From Datura wrightii (Eukaryota; Streptophyta; Magnoliopsida; Solanales; Solanaceae), in the NCBI GenBank assembly GCA_035772735.1, contig JASDFA010000027.1, forward strand, positions 29,494,001 to 29,558,000: a DNA stretch of 64,000 nucleotides, written 5' to 3'. Of this stretch, positions 34,696 through 47,400 are shown one piece after another. A program made the position numbers and the translations under genes. Each line of letters starts with the position of its first letter. Position 1 is the stretch's first letter. The notes beneath the pieces were generated by a model that was not told where the DNA came from, did no database searches, and worked only from the letters and a program-made list of their open reading frames with translations.

Positions 34696-34704
34696 ACCTA
34701 CAAT

Positions 34705-34766
34705 TAGCCACAAAATCGAATAGGAAGAATGGGTCTTAGCCGCAAAATCGAATAGGAAGAATGGGT
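34705..34766. repeat. 31-32-bp direct tandem duplication
   Basis: The unit AGCCRCAAAATCGAATAGGA + AGAATGGGTC occurs twice in a row just right of the chromovirus LTR end, with one difference. It may be a replication slip or a repair footprint at the insertion border. Confidence 0.7.
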
Positions 34767-35619
34767 CGATTTAATTAGTATTTTATTAATTCAATAAGGT
34801 CTTTTATTCATGAATGAGAAAATAAGTCGTTTTTAATTCTGTATTTTTAAACTTGATTTAAATTATGTTTTAAAATAGAATTACAAAAAAAAATTGTGAT
34901 AGAGCGCCTCCGATTAAAAGAATTGCTTGAAGCGTATTCTAATTACTAAGCATTCGTTATTTGACTAGATTAATTTACTTTTATTGTTCTTGGTTTTAAT
35001 TCATATTATTGTCGAGTTACACGAAAATTATTTCAAAGCAAAAACTTTAAAATTTTAGTCTCTGCGAGTCAACTCAAAATATCGATTAATTAAGCTATTG
35101 AATATTGAATATTTTTTTTTCAAAAGTCGATAAAATATATCTCTCAAATTGTACTCCAAAATACCTCCTCTATCCCAATTTATGTAACTTTTTTTATTTT
35201 TCTGAATTCAATCTTTTTAATTTTGACCTTAAATTTAAACATAAAATCTTTTAAATTTTCAAAATAAAATATATATATTTCAAAATTACATAAAAAATAT
35301 TATAAATTATAATAATTAATTATTCAAAATATTCAAAAGCCAAATAAAAAATTATGATAAAAAGATAATTTATTTGACTCTCAATAATAAAAAAATTATT
35401 ATGTAAATGGATAAGGAGAGATTATAAATTAATATCATATCATTAATAAAAGAGAAATATGCATTAACTAAAATCAATTCAAATTACTTTTAGAAAAAAG
35501 TTGCTTATGAAGTAAAATATAATGCTAGAAGCAAAATGAGGGCTGATACTATAAAAAAATTTAAAAAGAAGAAGAAAAGAGATGTTTAACAAATAAATAA
35601 TAGGAAGAAAAAGAAAGTT
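34767..35619. other. AT-rich intergenic DNA
   Basis: No gene, RNA gene or clear repeat boundary is seen. A-rich and T-rich runs dominate. Confidence 0.6.
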
Positions 35620-35903
35620 TTTGCGTGGAATGTCACTAAAATGCAGTGTTTTAATTTTTATCCTTTATATGTGTAGTCTTTAATTTTTGCCATTAGTGTT
35701 CATTAAATGATAAATTATGGACAATATTACCCTTATCTTCTCCGGCGAAGTTAATATTTAGGTTTAAAAGAGCCTTCCAAGGGATAACCGCTACAGGTCG
35801 AAATCCAGCGAAATTCGTCGGATTTCGTACTAGGAAACTAAATCTTCGGTATATCTCTTTTTAATTATTTTCTTTTTCTTGCCAAAAATTTTCCGACGAA
35901 GAA

Positions 35904-36167
35904 ATGAAGGGCTCCTGCACTCTTGTTACTTTCGTGCTTGCTGCTTCTACCGTGGTTATTAGCTCCATATCCTATGCCTCCTCCTCTGTTGATCCTGATG
36001 TAACCTTTCACTCTTCTTCTACCAAGGGATTTGGTTATTCCTCATTGAGGGAGAAGCTCAGATCTAATAAGCCAAGGAAATTTTCATTGACGTCAGAGAA
36101 GGAGAAATTCACTCCTAGGTTTGATAGCCTAAGGTTCATCGAGACTCTAGTTACGATGCACGGGTGA
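35904..36167 (+). CDS. Small intronless gene, predicted N-terminal signal or anchor segment, 87 aa
   Basis: ATG 35904 to TGA 36165-36167. Residues 7-27 are hydrophobic (TLVTFVLAASTVVISSISYA), typical of a signal peptide or membrane anchor with a possible cleavage after SYA. The middle is Ser/Lys-rich. The C-terminus FTPRFDSLRFIETLVT is the striking part, and I recall small uncharacterised plant proteins that end almost this way, but I could not search. Function unknown. The ATG lies 10 bp after a CCGACGAAG context, with a T-rich leader upstream. Intronless structure and its place between inverted repeats raise the option that it is a captured copy. Confidence 0.6.
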   Translation: MKGSCTLVTFVLAASTVVISSISYASSSVDPDVTFHSSSTKGFGYSSLREKLRSNKPRKFSLTSEKEKFTPRFDSLRFIETLVTMHG

Positions 36168-36339
36168 AATCTATGTAATTGCAGGGTCTTTGTAGGATTT
36201 GAGGAATCGAGTTAACCCCATTTGTTTATCGATTGAAATAGAAATGAACATGACATCTTTCTGCAATGTGACTGATTGAGTTGTTTTATTTTTCTCTCAA
36301 TAGTTATTATTGAAAGCGTCTCCCTTTCTCTTATAAAAA

Positions 36340-37215
36340 AAAATTATGCCCCAAAGGCACAGTCATGACATAAGACATAAGTGCAAAAAGTTTATTGGAT
36401 GAAAAAAAAAATTATGCCCCGAAGACACAAGTCATGGCATAATGTATAAGTGCAAAAAGTTTATTGAATGAAAAAAAATGAAATTATGCCCCAAAAGCAC
36501 AAGTCATGGTATAAGGCATAAATGCAAAAGGTTTATTTGATGAAAAAAAAAATGAAATTATGCACCAAAGGCACAAGTCATAGCATAAGGCATAAGTGCA
36601 AAAAGTTTATTAGATTGAAAAAATATATATGAAATTATGCCCCAAAGGCACAACGGCACAAGTCATGGCATAATGCATACGTGCAAAAAGTTTATTGGAT
36701 TGAAAAAAATATATGAAATGATGCCCCAAAGGCACAAGTCATGACATAAAGCATAAGTGCACAAAGTTTATTGGAAAAATAACATAAAACCATGCCCAAA
36801 AGGCACAAATCATGGCATAAGACATACGTACAAAAAGTTTATTAGATGGAAAATAAATGAAATTATGGCCTAAAGGCACAAGTCATGGCATAAAGTTATA
36901 AGTGCAAAAAATTTATTGGATTGGGAAAAAAAAGAAATTATGTCCCAAAGGTACAAGTCATGTCATAAAGTATAAGTGCAAAAAATTTATTGGATGAAAA
37001 TAAAATAAAATCATGCCTCAAATGCACAAGTCATGACATAAGACATAAGTTATAAATGTAGGAAACTTAATTGCATGGGGAAAAAATTGAAATTATACCT
37101 CAAAGGCACAAGTCACGACATAAGTTATAAATCAGAAAGTTTATTGCATGAAAAAAAAATGAAATCATGCCCTAAATGCATAAGTTATGCCTCAAGGCAC
37201 AAATTATAGATGCAG
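36340..37215. repeat. Minisatellite-like tandem array, ~65-75-bp unit, about 12 copies
   Basis: The unit reads approximately AAATTATGCCCCAAAGGCAC, AAGTCATGGCATAAGRCATA, AGTGCAAAAAGTTTATTGGA, TGA plus a variable A-run. Copies start near 36345, 36405, 36470, 36545, 36630, 36715, 36785, 36860, 36930, 37005, 37085 and 37150. They diverge by point changes and A-run length. No reading frame runs through the array. It lies directly 3' of the 87-aa gene. Confidence 0.85.
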
Positions 37216-37318
37216 GTAGTTATGCATAGAAAAGGTAGAAGATCTAAAACATAGACACGATTTAAGTAGCAGAATTTATGCCTCAAGGCATAACTTGGGA
37301 AAAACTCATGCCCTGCGG

Positions 37319-37338
37319 TTTTTTTTTTTTTTTTTTTT
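37319..37338. repeat. Poly-T tract
   Basis: About 20 T in a row inside the right part of the TIR element. The other family member has an A-run at the matching place (about 61302-61311). Confidence 0.8.
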
Positions 37339-37470
37339 GCTGATAAGGTATTTTTTACTACTTTTTATTCACTTAAAGTATTGACGGGCAAAAATTAAAG
37401 ACCATAAATTTAAGGGGATAAAAAGTAGAAACCACACCAAAATAAGAGTATTTATATGAATGACCCAAGA

Positions 37471-38469
37471 AAAAGAGGTCAGGGGTAGGGCCCAGCCGCA
37501 AATAAATGATATTTTCATTGTCTCAATTTATGTGACACATTTTTTTTAAGTTAGTCCAAAAAAGAATGACACGTTTTTTATATTTAGTAACAATTTAACT
37601 TTAAAATATCTATTTCACCCTTAATAAAATAATTTATAGTCACACAAATATTTATAACTTATTTTAGACCACGAGTTTTAAAAGTCTTCTTATATTTTAT
37701 AACTTCATGTCCAATTTAAATACATCACATAAATAGGGACGAAGATAATAATAAATGAAATAAAGTTATAAGTAGGAAAAGGAAAAAGATAATTTACGAA
37801 CTTCAATAGGATCCTCTATAGAATATCGAATAGAGCATAGAGCAAATAAAAATCTTCACAGCGAAGATCGAACCAATGCATCGGTGTGCGAATTGCTGAT
37901 TTGGTGTGTCACTCTATCAAATACACGTTTTGATAAATATATATATTTATACTATAAATTTTACTCAAAGCGTACGAGGGACGCATCTCTACTTTACAAG
38001 GTTGATCCGTTCATGTTTCTAAGCTAGTGCAAAACGGGTTAAATTGATACGCTGTAATCTTATTGCAGCTGTTTAATCAAAACAAGAATTAATTGAGATG
38101 CCCAAATGAAAAATGGTGTAAATTTTAGGTTTGATCACATATGTATTATAATTGATACTAAGAAAGTATATTTGGAAGTTGCCTAATGGGTATTGATCAA
38201 ACCAAGACTTTATCAAATGCAAGCCCAATCATCGGTGGACTTAAGCCCAAAGGAGGGTCGGTTGTTCGAACCCATTAGGTCCACAGTCGAATAGAGCAAT
38301 GCGTCGGCTGAAGCTTCTCAGACAAGCTTAAAGATTCAAGAGATCATTCCGAATGCGTCACTCCGGTGACGCCACTCTTAAGTCCACCACATGTCTCTGC
38401 ATGAACAGTGACACATAGAGAGCGCAGGAGCGAGCCTACAAACACCCAAAAGAGTAATTTGTTGCTGAA
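37471..38469 (+). promoter_or_regulatory. Intergenic DNA and PARP1 promoter/5' leader
   Basis: AT-rich to about 38040, then more balanced DNA up to the PARP1 start. I see no convincing TATA box. A five-codon upstream ORF (ATG 38401 to TAG 38416-38418) would lie 52 bases before the PARP1 ATG if transcribed; the transcript start is unknown. Confidence 0.4.
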
Positions 38470-41400
38470 ATGGCGAATCCTCCGAAGCCATGGAAAGCTG
38501 AGTATGCAAAATCATCGCGTTCATCATGCAAAACTTGCAAAGATTCTATTAGCAAGGAAGTTTTCAGGCTTGGCAAAATGGTCCAATCCACTCATTTTGA
38601 TGGCTTCATGCCTGTATGTCTCAATTTCCCTTCCAATTTTTCACCCATTTCTCAGCCGCGTATACTGTAGTCACTCTTGCACAAAATTGGAGCCCTTGTG
38701 TTGCTATTCTCTTGTTTCTTAAATTTGTTATTTTCACCAAAAAGGCTTATCGACTTATGCATTTTAGTTTATTTCACTTGCATAATCCTGTAATGTGAGA
38801 AATTTCCTCTCCCCTTTTTTATTAATTTATGTCTTTACACTGTGCCTTTTCCATGCCTTCTTGAATTTGGGGATTAATCTTTTCTTTTTCTTCTCTAAAG
38901 TAATTTTTTGCAAGTTTTTGCCAGTTTATTTAGTGTTTCTTTTTTTCACTTTTTTTTTCTTGTGTGGGTTTCTCCCATTACCTTTTTCGCATGCTTGATG
39001 TGGGTATTCAACTTCATGGGGACATGAACAGTTTTCTGGGATAGAAAAAATTTAGACATTATGGTGAAACTCAATCGTGTGTGTTTTATTTTGACTTGGT
39101 GTTACTATTAGAATTAGAAATCCGGTGGATGGTTACAACACAAGAACAACATACCCACTGAAATCGGAAAACATTATATAGCATTTAACAACAGGGAAAT
39201 AATGCTATAATCGAACCGCAAGTGATGATATGGGTTGCTTCCATTGTAGTTTTGTTTGTCTGGTAGTTTTAATCCACTAGGGTAATAGGGAAATTTCAGC
39301 TACATATATCAGGATGTACTGTATATGTATGCTATTGATGGAAGTATGATTATCAGTCCTATATGTGTTATGTCTTGCTGATTCTTGAGATAACCTGCAT
39401 ACTGAAAAGAGATGCAAGTTTAGGATAATGAAAGAACTCCTCCTGAGGTGTTCGTTGGAACAACACTTCTTGCTGGGGCATGTTGCTCTTATTCTATGTA
39501 AATTTGGTATCAGAGCTCCCTCGTGATACTCATTGTTGATTAGTTAAGAGTCTTAAGACCTACCGCTGTTATATTTTTCATTTTTTTTCTTGTTTACAAG
39601 CTCTTAGTTAAGTATTTCTTTATGTTGTAACTGATATTCCTTTGAACTCTCCACTTTATGTCCATTTAATTGGTCCTTGTTTTTTTGAATCAGATGTGGC
39701 ATCATGCTAGCTGTATCTTGGGGAAAGCAAAACAGATAAAATCGTATGCCGCTTCCATTTCCAAATATCACTGTTAAATTGTGGTTTGGTGATACTAGAA
39801 AGAACTTTATTTTTCATTAACTTTCATGTTGGTCTTAGCCTTGAAGATGTTGAAGGGGTTGACCAGCTGCGGTGGGAGGATCAGCAGAAGATAAGGGAAT
39901 ATGTAGAGGTTGGTGGATCCTCAACCACTCCTACTCCTGCTGCAGTAGAATGTGGTATTGAAGTCTCTCCAGCCTCCCGTGCTTCCTGTCGGCACTGCAA
40001 CCAAAAGATTGTTAAAGGGGAGGTTGGTTTTGTCATTCAATATGCATTAGTTAGCTACTACTACTACTAATTCTTTGTTAAATTATAAATCTTCCGTAAT
40101 TCCTTTCCTGGGGATTATTAGTTAGTCTTGGTTGAACATTGTCATAAATCATCAGGGCCTTTGTTCTTTTTGTGCAAGCACCTGAATAGTATGTGTTTCT
40201 TGGGTTTGTTTTCTCTTTACTTTTAGATAAAATGTTATTTTATACAAAGACTAATCTCTAGGCGCGAGACAGGTTTTTTCTCAAAATTAAATGACAGATG
40301 GTGTAGTTTTAAAACATTATATTCAGATCTGTACACATTGACAGAGCTTTGAATATCATATCACCTGCTCATAAAGCATAAAAATAAAGATAAAATGCTG
40401 GACGGAACAAAATATGGTCCTCCAAGCGCCAAAACCATGTTATATGAGGAAATATTTTCATTCTGGTCACACTTAAGCAATATATTGCTTTCTCTGTGTT
40501 CTAATTACCAGAAGACTATTTTCAAGTTCATCCCCCTCCCGCTCTCCTTTAAATACTTTTTTCTTTAAACATGATTTATCCATAAGATTGTAGGAAGCTT
40601 ACTCTAAATGTCAGTTGCGAGGAGTGTCTGCATCACTATTTGTAAGTTCTTCTTGATCATCAGTAACAACCTGTTATAACATCATTGATTTTGGAAGTTT
40701 GGTTATTCGCTTTGGTGTATGGCATTAAATTATTCCTGAATTCTCTTGCTTATGTAAATGACATGGCTTTTAGCCTCTCCTATCTTGTCGAAATTACCGA
40801 GCAGGAGTATGAAATATGAATTATAATTGGATTTAGTATCTGTCTTCTTATCTATCAATTGCATTATCATCCTAAATGAACAGTCAACTAGAAGCCCAAT
40901 ATATTTTCTTAAATACTTGCTATCTGTTGTTAGGTCCGCATATCATCAAAACCTGAAGGTCAACGTTCCAAGTCCTTGGCATGGCATCATGCAAAGTGTT
41001 TCTCTGAAATATCTTCGACTACCCAGGTTGAAAAGTTATCTAATTGGGATAGCCTCTCGGCTGCTGATCAGGCAGCTGTTCTATCCCTGTTTAAAACTTC
41101 TGCATTGACAGGTAATAAGAACTTTGTGCTGTTGATTGCACATCACTGTCACTGTCGGATACTCTTTTCTGCCCTCGTTAGCAACTAATTTGCTTGACAA
41201 TTGTCTTAGGTAACAAAACTGATCCCAAGGATGAACTAGCAAAGGAATCAACATCTAAGGCTGGTGCTAAAAGGAAAAAATCCAGTAACAACAGTGAGAA
41301 ATCAAAGCTTGCTAAAGGCGAAGCTGATGTTTCTACTGGCAAAAAAGTGTTAGACAGAAACACTAACAATGTGAAGGATGAACTTTCCAAAGCATCTGAG

Positions 41401-44400
41401 CTGGAGAGCCAACTGGAGGCACAGGCTAAAGCCCTATGGGCACTCAAGGATGATCTCAAAAAGCATGTCAGTACAGGAGAGTTGCGGGAGATGCTTGAAG
41501 CTAATGATCAGGAATCTACAGGATCAGAGCTTGATCTTCGAGATCGCTGGTGTGGTTCTTCTGCTGGTTAATCTGATATATCTAAGATATGGCATTGGTC
41601 ACTTATGAAGCATCCACTATTTCTAACTTTTTCTTCTCAATTTAGTAAATATCGTAAAGGCAGATGTAGTAGGGGTTGCAAACCAGACGGTACACAACTT
41701 GGTTTGCCAACTTTAGTGTAGTTTGTAGCAGTCTTGGATCTCAAGTGACGTGGGCTTCACTTCCCTTAGTTTTCCCTATATCCATTGTTCAGTATCACCT
41801 TTTCTTCCTTTTGGATTTCTTTGTTTGTTGAATGCAACATAAGTGTTTAATGTGGATGGACTTTTTGTGCGGCACTCATATGTTTTCTTTATTCTTTTTC
41901 TTGTCTTTATCCAGTGCTGATGGGATGCTTTTTGGAGCGCTCCCCAGATGTCTCCTTTGTTCAGGACACCTTCGATATTCTGGAGGCATGTATAGATGCC
42001 ATGGCTATTTGTCAGAATGGAGCAAATGTTCATACTCTGTCACTGACATAAAACGTGATAAAGGAAAATGGAAAATTCCTGAAAAAACCACCAATGAGTA
42101 TCTTCTCAAGGTACATGGTTAACAAATTCTAAAATCTGATACATAAGTATGAGCAGCACTTTAAAGATTTCCTTTTAGTCTAAACTTTTATTTGAGGTAT
42201 GACTCAAAGTTTATGCTTCTCTTTAGTTGTAGAAATTATAAAACTGTTATTTTCAATTCAGTGGTATAAGGCGCAAAAGTCAAAAAAATCAGAAAGGATA
42301 CTGCCTCCGGCTACACCCAGCAAGGCATCTGTGAGCCATGCTGGTAATGGGCTATCTCAGTCTACCAAGGGTGAAAACCTAGGGAATCTAAAAGTTGCTT
42401 TGACAGGATTGTCCAGAGATTCCATAGTAAGACTTTTTCTTCTTTTCCAATTTCTCTTTCATCTAGTGGGTCACGCACGAGTATCTGAGGTCTCTCTGTG
42501 ATATTTGTTCAGTTTATTAATACACTATTTTCAATTTAATAGGAGAACTGGAAGAGCAAAATTGAGGAAGCTGGTGGACAGGTGCATGCCAAGTTAAAGA
42601 AAGGTGCCTTATAAAGTTTTAGAATTTAGGTTTAAATTTGTCAATACTTGCTATATTCTGAACGGTAGAAGTTTTTGGACTTGCAGACACAGATTGCTTA
42701 GTTGTGATAGGATCCTCGGATGATCAAAATTCCGAGAGAAAGAAGGCCAGGTAACTCTTTGCAGTTTGCAACCAATACATTTTACCCTGTCAAATTCTTC
42801 ACTTCCAGCTTCTTCCTTCTGACAGGAGGATGAAAGTGCCAGTAGTCAGGGAGGATTATTTGGTGGATAGTATCAACAGAAAGAAAAAACTTCCTTTTGA
42901 CTTGTATAAATTAGAAGCCTATGGTGAGACTCAAAGCATGGTAACTGTCAAAGTAAAAGGGAGGAGTGCGGTTCATGAGTCATCTGGCTTGCAAGATACA
43001 GGACACATTCTTGAGGACAAGACCAGCATTTATAATACGACTTTAAACATGTCAGATCTCTCAAGTGGTATTAATAGGTAATGTATCCATATTTTTCCCT
43101 CTGAAATATGCAATATCAATCTAGTAGCTGTCTTTTGTTCTTTTTTTGGTACGTTTTTCTGTGTTTCTCTTTTGGTATTTTCTGCATCATTAGTTGAGAT
43201 GTCTCTGTGTAATGTAACTTTTATGTGTAGATTCTGCCAGCCTGTTAGGATCAACTTATTTAGGTGCTTTTAAGACAAAATAACTTTTAAGTAGTTTTGT
43301 AGTGGTTGAGTAAAAAAAAAGTGCTTTTAAGCACTTGTTTTTAAGCTAAAATAACAAAAATAAACTAAAAGTTATAAGTTAGAAATGAATCATCATAAAC
43401 TTTGTAAATATGAAGTAAATTGTGAGATACATAACAATATTAACATCCCAAGTTAAATTCTCTCATTTTAAAGTGAAAAAAATGATGGAAGTATTTGCTA
43501 TCTAAATCTCAAGTGAATTAGAAGTATTATACATAACCATCAGATGTAACCAGAGTATCTGGTGCCAGATTTATGAAATGGAGTGCTCTATCCTTATTGC
43601 AAAAGTTCGAGCACAAGTAACATGAGGAAATAACAATCTTTCTTTACACTTCATTTTGTTAGAGTTGGAAAAAGAATTTTCATGTGGCCAGGGAGGAGTG
43701 TGAGAAAGTGGAATTTAATGAGAGTAACTAGTTTCAGAGAAATACGGACAGAGTTAATGGAAAAATAAATGTGTGAAAGAAACGAGTTGGAAAAGTTGGG
43801 TACAAAACTTTGCCTTCACGGATTTGTATTATTTGGCCCAATATGGGCACCAAAGAGATATATGCATCTGATTAGCTGAGCAGGGAGTGATCCAATCTAG
43901 TTGAGTAATTGCTTTGTGGATTCTATGATTTTAAGTTTTTACAAACATTTGTACACACAAGAAAGTCGTATATATGGATCAGTTGCTGCAGGCTACTTTT
44001 TCCTTTTTGAAGAGGAAAGGTAACAAATTTTATATATTATCAGCATAAAGGCTGTGCCGGAAACCATATATATAATTCCAAAAAACAGCAAAATATGTCC
44101 TTGTTCTTCTTACAAGGGTTCTATTACATCTCACAGTGAACTTGCATCGTCTAAGAATTCCTTTTTACACCAAAAGTGAAATAAAACAAGGCAATTCATC
44201 TTGATCTTCTGAAATGAGCTAAATTGTTTTTCAAGATATCTTGAGTTACTTTCCTTCTGAATAATCCACCAAATGCAAGCAGCCGGCAGGGACTATTTTC
44301 CATCTGTTCTTCTGTCTAACAAGTCTTCCTAAGCTGTTCCAGCAAGTGAAAAGGTCAGCAGTAGATCCTGGCATTGTCCATTTAATCCCCTTTATGCTTA

Positions 44401-47400
44401 ACAATAATTGCCAGAGTGGATCAGTTACTCCACAGTGCAAAATAAGGTGATTGTTTTTCTCTGGTTTCTTTCCACACAAATAGCATCTTGAACACAGTTC
44501 GATACCCTTCTTTTCATTTGCCTCGAGTCAAACAGGCCTCTTCAATGACAAGCTAAGAAAAGAAAGCCATCCACCTTATAAGGAATTTGTTCTTTCCATA
44601 TGTGCTTCCTAGGCCAACTGTTTACTACCTGTCCGGCACGAGTGAGTACCTCATAATAGGAATTAACGGTATAATTTCCTTTTCTATGTCTCTGCCCTAA
44701 TTTCCTCTTTTCATTTGTGCCTTTGAAATGCTCCAAAATTCTGAAAATTCAGCAATTCTACTGATTTCCCAATCATTCAAATTATATCCTTGTTGCCCCA
44801 AGTTCTACTTACTTTTGCATTTTGCTGCTGACTTAGATTAAAGGTATCTGGAAACAACTGCTTTCAAGTGCCCTGTCCTAGTGAATTATCTCCCTAGAAA
44901 GATGTTTTCATCCCATTCCTATTTTTGTGACTCACATTTGTACTGAAAGAAGGTCAATGAGCTCTGATTGATTTTCATACACTTACCAGTTAGGGATAAG
45001 GTGAAGTTACCCCTCTTGAGACCCACTGTCCTTCTGTTCCGTACTTTTCACAAATAACCCTCCTCCACAGTGCTTGTTCCTCCAAATAAACCTCCATAAC
45101 CATTTCATAACACAAGCAGGCAATAACTTTGTCCTCATAAAACGTTTGGTTTGAATTTTACCTAAACCCAATTTTTAAAGAAGTGGATATATCTCTACAT
45201 TCACACGAGTATTAGGATATTCTTTTAAATGTCATTTAATTTTGGAAATAGCTCAGTTTCCCATGCTGCTGAGGTAGTTAAACCTCTTCAAGTTATAAAG
45301 TAGCACTTGTATTGAAGTGGAAAGGATGAGTTCTATGTGTAACTTTGCCCATGTGAGATCCTGGTTCTGTTTGATCATATGGTATTTGGCCTTTTCTGTT
45401 ATCTGCAGTTACTATATCCTTCAAATTATTCAAGAGGACAAAGGGTCAGATTGTTATGTTTTTCGTAAATGGGGTCGTGTTGGAAATGAGAAAATTGGAG
45501 GAAACAAGTTAGAGGAGATGTCTAAATCAGATGCAATACAGGAGTTTAAGCGTTTGTTTCTTGAGAAGACTGGGAACTCATGGGAAGCATGGGAACAGAA
45601 GAAAAATTTTCAGAAGCAACCTGGCAGATTTTATCCCCTGGATATTGTTAGCCACCTCCTTTCCCTCAAATCTTTAATCATTTTGCTTTTTTTTTTTTTT
45701 TTTTTGTGCGTGTGTTGCACCCCTGGGATATTTTCTCTAATAACACCTTACTATTATTATTTTTGTGCTATAGAAACGTCAAGAACCTTCACCAAGTACT
45801 CAGATTCTCAAAATGATTTACTTTGTAGGATTATGGGGTTGATAATAAACCCACTGCTAAGAGAAATCTCAATGACACAAGCAGCAAACTTGCCCCTCCA
45901 TTGCTGGAGCTGATGAAGATTCTCTTTAATGTTGAGACATACAGGTTAAATAAAATCTCACTGTTGAACTCCTTGTATGTTCAAGAAATGCAGCTGAACC
46001 CACAAGTGTTGCAGGGCTGCTATGATGGAATTTGAGATAAATATGTCTGAGATGCCATTAGGAAAGCTGAGTAAAAGGAATATCCAAAAAGGTACACTTG
46101 TTCAGCTATCTACTTCTATTGGGTATCTCCTCTCTATTTATGTGGTGTTTAAGCTCATATGCCGACTAGTTCCTGACTTCCTGATAATTTTTCTGTTACT
46201 TAGGTTTTGAGGCATTGACAGAGATACAAAATTTGTTAAGCGGTACTAATCATGATCCAAGTGTCAAGGAGACCCTTCTTGTTGATGCAAGCAACCGCTT
46301 TTTCACAGTCATACCATCTATTCATCCTCATATTATTAAAGATGAGGATGATTTTAAGTTGAAGGTGAAACCTCTTTACTTCATATCAATGTCGTTTAAT
46401 TAGCAACCACTCTGCCAGCTGTGTTGTGCCATCTTGGGATTTTGAGGATCACAAACTGTTCACCAAGTTAAAATTTTTTTACCAGCTGTCATGTCTCCTT
46501 GCAATCTTGAGGCTTGTTTTCACTTAATGGAGATCTAAATTTGAATCTTGAATTTAGCAATTTTTTTTCAGAAGCAACCACTTATTAGCGCTCTTTAATG
46601 GATTTGAATCGTTCATTTCAGGGTCGTTTGGTAGGATGTATAAGAATAATGCTGAATAAGGTGTATTAGTAATGCATAAGTTATTCTGAGGTTATTTCTT
46701 ATGCATTATTTGGTTTAGTGTGTTAAAAATAATATTCAATGGATAATTTATTTAAAAAATTATTTATTTATAAAAATACCCTCCACAAATGAGATAGAAA
46801 GGGTGTGGAAAAGGTTTGATGGGCAATTATGTCTTTAACCATGCTAATGCATGCATTAACAACCATTACATTACCAATACCATTGGTTTTTTATGCATTA
46901 GTTATACATAAAATAATACAACATAGAGTGTATAACTAATGCCATTAGTTATACATAGGTTGAGAACATGTACCAAACAAGGTATTAATAATACACAAAG
47001 CTAATGCTTGCATTATTTTTTCTAATACACTCTACCAAACGACCACTTCATGTGCAAAGTCTTAAAATCATTCAGACCTCTCCTTAAAGTTCCATCAATG
47101 CTAACCTTTTACTGCTATTCTATTTCTTACCACCGCCATACAATCACCACCGCCAGCCATCACCGGTTGCCTCTACCCGCCAACCACTTCTACTGCCGGT
47201 CCCACCTCACAACCGCCAATGTCACTTACTACCTCACAACCGCCAATGTCACTTACTACCACCAAACCATCAATCATCCCAATTATCAGCCACCACCATC
47301 AACCACTTCCATCATTACTAGCCATCGCCCATTGCACAACCACCTCCACCACTTGCCTTCACCACATAACCACTACCACAACCACATCTACGCACAACTA

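Larger units (their letters stand above)
35620..37470 (+). mobile_element. TIR element of a Solanaceae-type repeat family, enclosing a small gene and a tandem array
   Basis: The left end (about 35640-35695: TTTTAATTTTTATCC, GTCTTTAATTTTTGCC) is the reverse complement, imperfectly, of the right end (about 37385-37450: GGCAAAAATTAAAGACC, CCACACCAAAATAAG). The right third matches the element at 61180-61720 in opposite orientation, including GCCTTGAGGCATAA-type internal repeats. No transposase is seen, so it is non-autonomous. Exact ends and target duplication are not clear. The alternative is a lone left-end fragment and a separate element on the right. Confidence 0.5.

Noticed and set aside
34705..34766. 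Tandem duplication as the chromovirus target-site duplication
   Set aside because: Its unit is ~31 bp and lies wholly on one side of the LTR; Ty3/gypsy target copies are 5 bp and flank the element.
36340..37215. Regularly spaced repeats resembling a CRISPR array
   Set aside because: Units are contiguous and diverged, without unique spacers, in a plant nuclear context beside TIRs. It is a minisatellite.
38795..38998. 67-codon hydrophobic frame downstream of PARP1 exon 1
   Set aside because: It lies in intron 1; T-rich DNA encodes Phe/Leu by composition.
41832..42122. A separate 96-codon gene
   Set aside because: It is PARP1 exon 6 read with flanking intron; the splice sites give an exact in-frame join.
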